Assembly: GCA_946405485.1 (NCBI GenBank) | Contig: CAMJHJ010000178.1 | Location: 1-5,018, forward strand | Length of the DNA: 5,018 nt | Direction of reading: 5' to 3' | DNA from: an uncultured Bacteroidales bacterium | Lineage (GTDB): Bacteria; Bacteroidota; Bacteroidia; Bacteroidales; UBA932 | Shown: positions 1 to 5,018 of the stretch, piece after piece | How the letters are laid out: every line of letters starts with the position of its first letter | How positions within the stretch are numbered: the stretch's first letter is position 1 | The notes under the pieces: generated by a model | What the model was told of the DNA's origin: nothing | Seen by the model: the letters and a program-made list of their open reading frames with translations, nothing else | Databases searched by the model: none | Position numbers and translations under genes: made by a program

Positions 1-1
1 G

Positions 2-70
2 GACTATCTGGACAAGCACCCGGACGGGTATTGCCATCTCTCGCCTGCTCTGTTCCGACTGGCACATTGA
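2..70 (+). CDS. Possible C-terminal tail of an unidentified upstream gene (5' end outside window)
   Basis: An open frame enters from the left edge and ends at TGA 68-70, giving 22 residues (DYLDKHPDGYCHLSPALFRL, then AH). Its codons look ordinary for the region: about two thirds end in G or C, and the mix of Asp, Tyr, Leu, His and Pro is natural for a protein end. The composition drops sharply to AT-rich right after the stop, as expected for the end of a gene. I do not recognise the family. The other two forward frames are also open here (to 81 and to 92), so the reading frame, and even the presence of a gene, is not certain. Confidence 0.35.
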   Translation, partial: DYLDKHPDGYCHLSPALFRLAH

Positions 71-104
71 TGGGGCAATAAAACCAATCTAATATCCTTA
101 ATAA

Positions 105-120
105 ACGGAAACGTTTGCGT
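105..120. promoter_or_regulatory. Putative LacI/GalR-family operator palindrome
   Basis: The 16 bases ACGGAAACGTTTGCGT form an inverted repeat around a central CG, with one mismatched pair (position 4 against 13). LacI-family proteins typically bind palindromes of this type, with a central CG flanked by AAA/TTT. The site differs at one position from the ACGCAAACGTTTGCGT consensus of enterobacterial PurR. It lies 57 bp upstream of the small gene and overlaps the possible -33 element at 114-117, a position suited to repression. That PurR itself is the regulator is not implied; a sugar-responsive LacI-family protein is more likely beside glycosidase genes. No regulator gene is visible in the window. 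Confidence 0.5.
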
Positions 121-141
121 AAAGCAGGCGTCATACCGTTG
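114..141 (+). promoter_or_regulatory. Weak Bacteroidetes-type promoter candidate for the small gene/lipoprotein unit
   Basis: Bacteroidetes housekeeping promoters resemble TTTG, about 19-20 bases, then TAnnTTTG. Here TTTG lies at 114-117 and TACCGTTG at 134-141, matching five of the six fixed -7 bases. The spacer is only 16, which is short. Transcription would begin near 148, leaving a leader of about 30 bases before the ATG at 178. A second -7-like element, TATCATTG at 150-157, has no partner at the right distance. It is the best candidate in the gap but not a strong one. Confidence 0.28.
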
Positions 142-159
142 TTTTTGCGTATCATTGCG
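114..159 (+). repeat. Phased TTTGCGTA / TTGCG direct repeats in the regulatory gap
   Basis: TTTGCGTA occurs exactly at 114-121 and again at 144-151, 30 bp apart. Its core TTGCG appears a third time at 155-159, 10 bp further on. The spacings of 30 and 10 bp place the copies on roughly the same face of the helix. The first copy is the right arm of the palindrome at 105-120; the others lack the matching left arm. They may be extra half-sites for the same regulator or sites for a different one. Confidence 0.45.
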
Positions 160-177
160 GAAACAGTAAAATCCATC

Positions 178-318
178 ATGAAAGACTGCGTTACCAATGA
201 TCCGAAAGAACGGTCGGAGTATCAGTCCCCTCGGATTGAGACGATGGCCATCAAGCCCGGAAGTGCTTTGTTATCCACATCGAACGAGCATTGGGGAGAG
301 GAGGCCCTTTGGGTATGA
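178..318 (+). CDS. Small protein (46 aa) with YxxP motif, translationally coupled to the downstream lipoprotein
   Basis: This gene starts at ATG 178 and stops at TGA 316-318, overlapping the next gene's ATG (315-317) as ATGA, the usual sign of translational coupling. The product is hydrophilic and has no signal peptide or membrane segment. From residue 15 it reads YQSPRIE, then a short hydrophobic stretch (TMAIKPGSALL), then a Ser/acidic/Trp tail (W39 and W45). From memory, Bacteroidales genomes often carry unnamed small proteins of this shape (YxxP, a Glu, a hydrophobic stretch ending LxxS, then a Gly/Trp tail) next to fimbrillin and other surface lipoprotein genes; I could not run a search. 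The frame is open back to 115, but no ATG precedes 178. Function is unknown. It may be a co-secreted or chaperone-like partner, or a leader whose translation opens the downstream start. Confidence 0.62.
   Translation: MKDCVTNDPKERSEYQSPRIETMAIKPGSALLSTSNEHWGEEALWV
299..304 (+). promoter_or_regulatory. Shine-Dalgarno AGGAGG deciding the lipoprotein start
   Basis: A full AGGAGG lies 10 bases before ATG 315 and inside the last codons of the small gene. Strong Shine-Dalgarno sites are uncommon in Bacteroidetes. Together with the ATGA overlap it selects 315 over the in-frame TTG at 291, which lies upstream of this site. Confidence 0.6.
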
Positions 319-3185
319 AGAGATTCTGTCTGATAATCCTGATGGCCATGGGAATCCTCGCTTGGGCCTGTACGGAAATACCTGAAGAACCCATCACACT
401 CAGTAACGGACAAGAGACGGTCCGCATGATTGTTTCGGCTGATTTCGGTTCGCCCCAAACCCGGACCACGCTCCACGAAGATGGATCCACCGTCCTCTGG
501 AGTCCCGGAGATTCCATCCAGGTGTTCCGCGGCGGTGCCGGGGCAAAATTCGTCTCCAATAATGACGCCCCGGCCGAAAAAGCAGAATTCGCCGGTACTT
601 TGAGCCAAAGTTCGGATGCGTCAATCCCCTATTGGGCCGTCTATCCCTATGATGTACAAGACAGTTCGGACGGAAACGGCGTTACGACGCGGGTTCCTTC
701 CGTCCAGAAAGCCTCCACAGCTTCTTTCCAGGACGGTGCCTCCCCGGCCATCGCCTGTACATATGGCAACTATTCCGAAGGTGAGGAAATCCCTTTGTCT
801 TTCCATAATATCAGTTCCGGCCTGAAATTCTCACTGGCCCATTCTGACATCACCGCCGTCACATTCCGGGGAAACGCCGGAGAGAATGTGGCCGGGCGCG
901 TGAAGGTCGGTCTCAATGCGGAGGGTGTGCCCACCATAACCGAAACTATCACCGGTGAGAAAGAAATCCGCATGACCTTCGGCTCCGGCGAGGAATTCCC
1001 CCGAGACACCTGGTTCTATCTGACCCTGCTGCCCCAGACCTTCTCCCAAGGGTTCACGATCACCTTTGAGACGGCCACAATGACAGGGACTTATACCTGT
1101 GAAACGCCCGTCACATTCAACCGTTCTATATGGAAACGGGCGGAACGTATCGAGGAGGATATCCATTTCTCATTCCCTTCCCTCGCCTCCAAAGAACTCA
1201 CATTCCGGACCAAAGATGCACACGGCGTCGGGATGAACCAGCTCGCCAACGACGAGTATGAACTGGATCTCTCGGGTGGCGATCCATATATCTATACGAC
1301 ACTTTTCACCGATAACCTGGATCCCGAACTGAAGATTGTGGATTTCGAATATAAGTATGGAAGCGCGATCGACGTGTTCCAACTGTATTTCGTTGTTCAG
1401 GGGATTACGACCGAATCATCTTCCAAACGCTTCGGTAACCTCCCGTCCGCCTCCTACTACAAAAGGTTCACAGGGGACCTGTCAGCCTTCCGAAATGCTA
1501 ACTGGGGCCTTGCCGGAGATGGACTCCGTTTCGATCCGGGCAACGAAGGAAAGGGGAAAATGTATGTCCGCAACTTCGTTATCCGGGAGATGACTGAAGA
1601 GGAAAAGATTGCCGCAGAAGCGGCAGAAGCGGCAGAACAGAACAAACAAAAGATGGCCCAGCGCCTGACAGACTATCTGCAGCGGTCCTTCCCATCCTCG
1701 GTGGATCATATCACGGTCACTTCGGACAAAGTGACCGTGGAAGGTAACTGCAATGGCACCGGTGCTTTCCTGCTTGCCGAAATCACGCCCTGGCAGGACG
1801 TGACGGAAATGGAGTCTTTCCCCTATACCACAGAGCTTTCCGGCGGTCGATTCTCCATCACGCTCGATCGTCAGGTCACAGACCGTGAAGGGATCAATTA
1901 CGACCGCGTCTTTTCGAAATGGGCAGTCGTCAAGGTCTCCGGCGACAAACAGACGCTGGATTCCCACGCACGTTATGCGGACGAGGTGGCAGCCGTCCAA
2001 TCACCGGCCGCCATGCCACCGAAACACAAGAAAGGCCTCGCTGCAGGCAGCGGAGACTTGTATTATTCGGATATGGACGCCCTGGGTATCGGCAGCATCA
2101 CGATGAACATCTCACTCGAAGGAATTGTCGGCAAGGAAGTCACTTCCGGGACAAAGACCAACTATGGCGGTCATTCCTACCAAGTCATCGCCGGCGGACG
2201 CAACAATGCGGACAACATCACTATCCAGGCTTACAAACGTGGCATTCCCGTAGCCGCGATTCTCCTGGCTGGCTACACTTCGGTTTATAAGGATCCTGAA
2301 AATGACGGTGGACCATTCACGATGCCGAACTTGACGACGGCCGCCGCATTCAACCAGTATGTCGCCGCCCTGGATTTCATCATCCAGCGCTATAACAAGC
2401 CTAACGCCAAGTCCGGGCGCATCACCAACTGGATCATGCACAACGAAGTGGACCAGGGGAAGGTCTGGACCAACATGGGCAATCAGCCGATGGAGCGCTA
2501 CCTGGACCGCTATATCAAATCGATGCGCATTTGCTACAATATCGTGCGCCAGTATGACCAAAATGGGTCTGTCCTTGCCTCATATACCCACTGTTGGACG
2601 GCTAAGGAAGGAGAGTATTCCCCGAAAGAGATGCTGGAACGGACAGTTGAGTACTCCGAGGCAGAGGGGGATTTCCGCTGGGGAGTAGCCTATCATCCTT
2701 ATCCCCAGAAATTGACACAACCTCGTTTTTGGCAATATGACACGAAGGCGACGGATTCTGATGATTCCCCGTATGTCACATTCAAGAACCCGCAAGTCAT
2801 CGACCGCTGGATCCGGAAAAGCCGGAACTTGTATAAAGGAACGGAGAAGCGTGTCCTATTCTTTTCGGAGAACGGAACCAGCAGTCCGTCCTATAGCGAT
2901 ACAGACCTGGCACTGCAGGCGGCCGGAGCTTGCTGGCTCTGGAAGAAGATTGAGCGGCTCGAGGGCGTCGATGCCATCCAGTGGCACAATTGGAAGGACA
3001 ATGCCACGGAAGCGGCCAGCGGATTGCATCTGGGTCTGCGCGCACTGGGCGAGAGTCCTTTCAACAACAATGATCCGAAACCGGTGTGGTATGTCTGGCA
3101 GGCAGCCGGCAGCAATAATGAGGAGGCAGTTTTCGCTCCTTATCTGCCGGTTGTCGGATTGTCTTCCTGGGAGGAAATCCCTTAG
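315..3185 (+). CDS. Fimbrillin-like / DUF5722 modular lipoprotein, putative clan GH-A-like glycosidase
   Basis: This 956-residue protein starts at ATG 315. Residues 1-19 are a lipoprotein signal (K2 R3, a hydrophobic core, then A-W-A-C19). The acidic stretch after Cys19 (TEIPEE) resembles the Bacteroidetes surface-export signal, so it is probably anchored on the outer face of the outer membrane. Residues about 34-285 resemble the fimbrillin/Mfa-like N-terminal domain: TRTTLHEDGSTVLWSPGDSI, then YWAVYPYD and LSFHNISSGLKFSL. Residues about 291-425 form a beta-sandwich, perhaps carbohydrate-binding (GDGLRFDPGNEGKGKMYVRN). An Ala/Glu-rich linker follows (428-455). Residues about 458-930 match DUF5722: a small beta domain (YDRVFSKW), then a barrel with KKGL, NWIMHNEVDQGKVW (E711, likely acid/base), AYHPYP (792-797) and FFSENGTSS (E852, likely nucleophile). 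The frame is intact. Substrate is unknown; the catalytic roles are inferred from clan GH-A geometry. Confidence 0.85.
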   Translation: MKRFCLIILMAMGILAWACTEIPEEPITLSNGQETVRMIVSADFGSPQTRTTLHEDGSTVLWSPGDSIQVFRGGAGAKFVSNNDAPAEKAEFAGTLSQSSDASIPYWAVYPYDVQDSSDGNGVTTRVPSVQKASTASFQDGASPAIACTYGNYSEGEEIPLSFHNISSGLKFSLAHSDITAVTFRGNAGENVAGRVKVGLNAEGVPTITETITGEKEIRMTFGSGEEFPRDTWFYLTLLPQTFSQGFTITFETATMTGTYTCETPVTFNRSIWKRAERIEEDIHFSFPSLASKELTFRTKDAHGVGMNQLANDEYELDLSGGDPYIYTTLFTDNLDPELKIVDFEYKYGSAIDVFQLYFVVQGITTESSSKRFGNLPSASYYKRFTGDLSAFRNANWGLAGDGLRFDPGNEGKGKMYVRNFVIREMTEEEKIAAEAAEAAEQNKQKMAQRLTDYLQRSFPSSVDHITVTSDKVTVEGNCNGTGAFLLAEITPWQDVTEMESFPYTTELSGGRFSITLDRQVTDREGINYDRVFSKWAVVKVSGDKQTLDSHARYADEVAAVQSPAAMPPKHKKGLAAGSGDLYYSDMDALGIGSITMNISLEGIVGKEVTSGTKTNYGGHSYQVIAGGRNNADNITIQAYKRGIPVAAILLAGYTSVYKDPENDGGPFTMPNLTTAAAFNQYVAALDFIIQRYNKPNAKSGRITNWIMHNEVDQGKVWTNMGNQPMERYLDRYIKSMRICYNIVRQYDQNGSVLASYTHCWTAKEGEYSPKEMLERTVEYSEAEGDFRWGVAYHPYPQKLTQPRFWQYDTKATDSDDSPYVTFKNPQVIDRWIRKSRNLYKGTEKRVLFFSENGTSSPSYSDTDLALQAAGACWLWKKIERLEGVDAIQWHNWKDNATEAASGLHLGLRALGESPFNNNDPKPVWYVWQAAGSNNEEAVFAPYLPVVGLSSWEEIP
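1611..1637 (+). repeat. Three tandem 9-bp units encoding (Ala-Ala-Glu)x3
   Basis: The unit GC(C/G)GCAGAA occurs three times in a row. Units 2 and 3 are identical, and unit 1 differs at one third-codon base. It encodes residues 433-441 of the lipoprotein, within the helical Ala/Glu linker between the beta-sandwich and the DUF5722 part. Because the unit is a multiple of three, slippage would change linker length by three residues without breaking the frame. Confidence 0.85.
1712..1739. repeat. Perfect 11-bp inverted repeat with 6-base loop inside the lipoprotein gene
   Basis: CACGGTCACTT (1712-1722) is the exact reverse complement of 1729-1739, with CGGACA as the loop; a T-G pair could extend the stem by one. 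It encodes residues 466-475 (ITVTSDKVTV), which look like a beta-hairpin at the start of the DUF5722 region, so part of the symmetry may come from the repeated Thr-Val residues. No T-run follows, so it is not an intrinsic terminator. Confidence 0.8.
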
Positions 3186-3193
3186 TTGTTTTT
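3156..3193 (+). terminator. Possible weak terminator hairpin at the end of the lipoprotein gene
   Basis: GGATT (3156-3160) can pair with AATCC (3176-3180), and TCCT (3165-3168) with AGGA (3172-3175) around a GGG loop, leaving a one-sided bulge. TTGTTTTT follows at 3186-3193, five bases after the stem. The stem lies within the last codons of the plus-strand gene and the T-run is inside the convergent gene. The bulge and the gap before the T-run make it weak, but no other terminator is visible at this junction. Confidence 0.3.
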
Positions 3194-5018
3194 ACGGCTA
3201 TAGCGGAGGAGGAGGCTGCTCCGGGGTTTGTCGAGGGTCAGGGTGAGGCCTTCGGCTAGTTCGCGGCCGGTTTGCTCAAAGATTGAGCCGGCGGGCATGA
3301 TCCAACTGCGGCCCTCATCCCAGAGTAATGCCGGATCGGGTTTATGGCCCAGGCGGATCGAGTCGCGGCCGGGGGCGGCGACATCGGGATCGAAACTCAG
3401 ACGGTAAGTGGCATCGGAGTCCAGGCCGCGCAGCTGCACGGTATAGGTTGAGTCCGGTGATTCCTTGCGGCGGAAAGCGACGACGATGCCGGTTCCGTCG
3501 GACGGGCGGTCCAGCTGGTAAGCCATCCATTGGTCGGCACCCGTGATATCCCCATAGCCGCTCAGCGGATAAAAATCTTCCAAGAAATAATCTTTCAAGC
3601 CCCTGTACAAGCGGATAATGGCCTTCTCTCCTTCGATCGAAGGGCTGCTGGATCCGCCGAGGGCGCCCCAGGTGAAGTTTACTCCGGCTGCCAGTATCGA
3701 ACGGTAGTCATAAGGATTCATGCTGGCGCCGCAGGTGCAGTTGACCGGCAGCCACTGATTGAGGTAATAACCGTGGCACTGCTTCCCGTCGATATAGTTG
3801 GAATAATCTGATCGCCAGAGCGTAATGGCACGCGAGACCATCTCGAAGTCCAGCCGGCGGCCACCGCCGGCGCAGTTATCCATAATCAGGTGCGGCAACT
3901 GCCCGTGAAGGAAATCCAGATAACGGTACAGGCCGGCGATGTATTTGACCTCCGTCATTCCCCGGCGTCCGGGCTCGTCGTTATTGAGCCAGAAGGGCTC
4001 CGGCATGATGTTGAAGTCTTGGCGGTAGACGTCCACCTTATTGTCCGTGAGGCTTTTCAGAATCTCGTTGCACACCCAATCGAGGGCTTCCGGATTGCCC
4101 AGATTGACGATGAAGGCCGAATCCACAGGTTCTTCCAGAGGCACGGCCGGCGCACCCGAAGCGGCGAGCATCCATTCCGGATGGGCGTGGGCCCAGTCCG
4201 AGTCCACATTCGCCCGCTCCGGCTCATACCAGAGGAGCAATTTGCTGCCGACCTCATGTGCAGCGTCGGCGACGGGTGCGATGCCGTCGGGGAAACGCTG
4301 CCGGTCAGGCGTCCAGTTGCCCACGGCGCTGTGCCACCAGTACCCATTCCTATAGTCGCCTGCCCGGTCGTACCAGCCCGCGTCGATCCAGAAGACGTCA
4401 GCCTTGATGCCCAGGCGTGCCTGCTGGCGGATGGACGCAATGGCCAGGTAGTCCGTCAGGCAGGCGAATTCATCGCAAGGCCAGGGCCCGTGATGGTCCA
4501 GGCCGGAGAAGATGGGTACTTCGACCGGACGTCCGTTCGCTTCCGGGTGATGGTGCGCGAGAATGAAGCGGCGAAGGCGGTTCTGCCCGTCCATGCGGTC
4601 TTCTCCCTGCCAGGGAATCAGGAAGGCGGAGGCGGCGCGAATCTCCTCGCCGGGACGCAGGTATGCGTCGAAGTCGCGCAGGCCGGCGCAGACATGATAG
4701 CCGTCACTTGAACCGTGCTTTCCGGTTCGGAAAACATCTGCGGTCCAGCTGCCGGTCCAGCCGACGCCGTAGACGATGCCGCCCGCAGGGGTCTTTACGC
4801 TGAAGTAGGGCATGGTGTGGCTGGAGGAGCGGCCGCCGTCGGGTTCCAAGTGCAGGGTTTGGCCGGCGGTGAGCAGGGTGTCGCGGGAGCGGAAGTCGGC
4901 GGCGCTGAAGTAGGGGCCGTCGGCGAAGTACACCGCCCAGTCAGGATCGGCAGCCTTGAGGGCCGGCGGGCAAGCTCCAAATGCGGCTACGTCCATCCTC
5001 GCTTCGCTGCGGCTGAGT
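3182..5018 (-). CDS. GH36 alpha-galactosidase, 5' end beyond the window
   Basis: This enzyme is predicted to remove terminal alpha-linked galactose by a retaining mechanism (clan GH-D). The numbering here counts from the first Met in the window (4996). Residues 1-155 are the end of the N-terminal beta-sandwich (EPDGGRSSS, GVGWTGSW, LRPGEEIR). Residues about 160-480 are the barrel: VFWIDAGWYD, LLLWYEPERAN, HPEW, then VDVYRQDFN with nucleophile D327, DNCAGGGRRLDFE and LWRSDYSN with acid/base D397. Residues about 490-604 are the C-terminal beta domain, ending RSSLLLRYS. The frame stays open from Met 4996 to the right edge and that Met has no properly spaced ribosome site, so it is probably internal and roughly 100 or more residues plus any signal peptide are missing. 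One oddity is Gly377 where relatives usually have Ser (DNCASGG). Nine Cys residues fit an exported protein. It converges on the lipoprotein gene, so it belongs to a different transcript. Confidence 0.93.
   Translation of the reverse strand, partial: LSRSEARMDVAAFGACPPALKAADPDWAVYFADGPYFSAADFRSRDTLLTAGQTLHLEPDGGRSSSHTMPYFSVKTPAGGIVYGVGWTGSWTADVFRTGKHGSSDGYHVCAGLRDFDAYLRPGEEIRAASAFLIPWQGEDRMDGQNRLRRFILAHHHPEANGRPVEVPIFSGLDHHGPWPCDEFACLTDYLAIASIRQQARLGIKADVFWIDAGWYDRAGDYRNGYWWHSAVGNWTPDRQRFPDGIAPVADAAHEVGSKLLLWYEPERANVDSDWAHAHPEWMLAASGAPAVPLEEPVDSAFIVNLGNPEALDWVCNEILKSLTDNKVDVYRQDFNIMPEPFWLNNDEPGRRGMTEVKYIAGLYRYLDFLHGQLPHLIMDNCAGGGRRLDFEMVSRAITLWRSDYSNYIDGKQCHGYYLNQWLPVNCTCGASMNPYDYRSILAAGVNFTWGALGGSSSPSIEGEKAIIRLYRGLKDYFLEDFYPLSGYGDITGADQWMAYQLDRPSDGTGIVVAFRRKESPDSTYTVQLRGLDSDATYRLSFDPDVAAPGRDSIRLGHKPDPALLWDEGRSWIMPAGSIFEQTGRELAEGLTLTLDKPRSSLLLRYSRKNN

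Noticed and set aside
197..240. Imperfect inverted repeat (CCGA ... TCGG) inside the small gene as a leader hairpin
   Set aside because: The stem is short and bulged with a long loop and has no T-run, so it is not better than chance.
291..314. TTG at 291 as the start of the lipoprotein gene, adding eight residues
   Set aside because: The added MGRGGPLG would sit ahead of a classic lipoprotein signal. The AGGAGG at 299-304 is correctly placed only for ATG 315, which also forms the ATGA junction.
1482..2561. Minus-strand open frames of 172 and 149 codons opposite the lipoprotein gene
   Set aside because: They are antisense to the continuous DUF5722 frame, show no domain pattern, and mirror the codon bias of the real gene.
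3890..4711. Plus-strand open frame of 273 codons opposite the alpha-galactosidase
   Set aside because: It lies wholly antisense to well-conserved GH36 motifs and resembles no family I know. Long antisense frames are expected in GC-rich coding DNA.
4994..4996. ATG at 4996 as the true start of the alpha-galactosidase
   Set aside because: The frame stays open to the window edge, there is no suitably spaced ribosome site, and the protein would begin in the middle of the N-terminal beta-sandwich with no signal peptide.
4993..5018. CGCTTCGCTGCGG-like string at the right edge as an interspersed repeat
   Set aside because: It looks like short repeats seen in some Bacteroidales, but it is cut by the window edge, occurs once, and reads through as ordinary codons of the GH36 frame.
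1..5018. tRNA, rRNA, riboswitch, CRISPR array, insertion sequence or attachment site
   Set aside because: Coding sequence fills nearly all of the window. The only gap (71-177) shows no cloverleaf, repeat-spacer pattern or terminal inverted repeats.

Overview
The window looks like a Bacteroidales (Bacteroidota) genome from a glycan-degrading, probably gut-type, organism. Three things point there: a lipoprotein signal followed by acidic residues, a fimbrillin-like domain, and two secreted-type carbohydrate-active proteins side by side. Composition is moderately high in GC, about 50-62% in the rows I counted in the left large gene and about 52-75% in the right one, falling to about 38% in the short regulatory gap near the left edge.

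Layout. Positions 1-70 may hold the last 22 codons of an upstream gene that I cannot identify. Positions 71-177 are AT-richer and non-coding. They contain a near-perfect 16-bp LacI/PurR-type palindrome (105-120), repeated TTGCG/TTTGCGTA half-sites, and a weak Bacteroidetes-type promoter. A 46-codon small gene (178-318) follows, and its stop overlaps the start of the next gene in an ATGA junction. That gene (315-3185, 956 aa) encodes a lipoprotein with a fimbrillin-like N-terminal domain, a beta-sandwich, an Ala/Glu linker and a C-terminal DUF5722-type catalytic barrel with the two glutamates expected of a retaining glycosidase. Convergent to it on the minus strand is a GH36 alpha-galactosidase (3182 to beyond the right edge, 5' end missing). 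The two stop codons overlap by 4 bp.

Working model, by inference: the small protein and the lipoprotein form one translationally coupled unit, possibly under a LacI-family regulator. The lipoprotein is anchored at the outer membrane, probably surface-exposed, and acts on a glycan. The alpha-galactosidase removes terminal alpha-galactose from the same or a related glycan. The most novel aspects are the fusion of a fimbrillin-like module to a DUF5722 enzyme and its coupling to a YxxP-type microprotein. No RNA genes, CRISPR arrays or mobile elements were seen.
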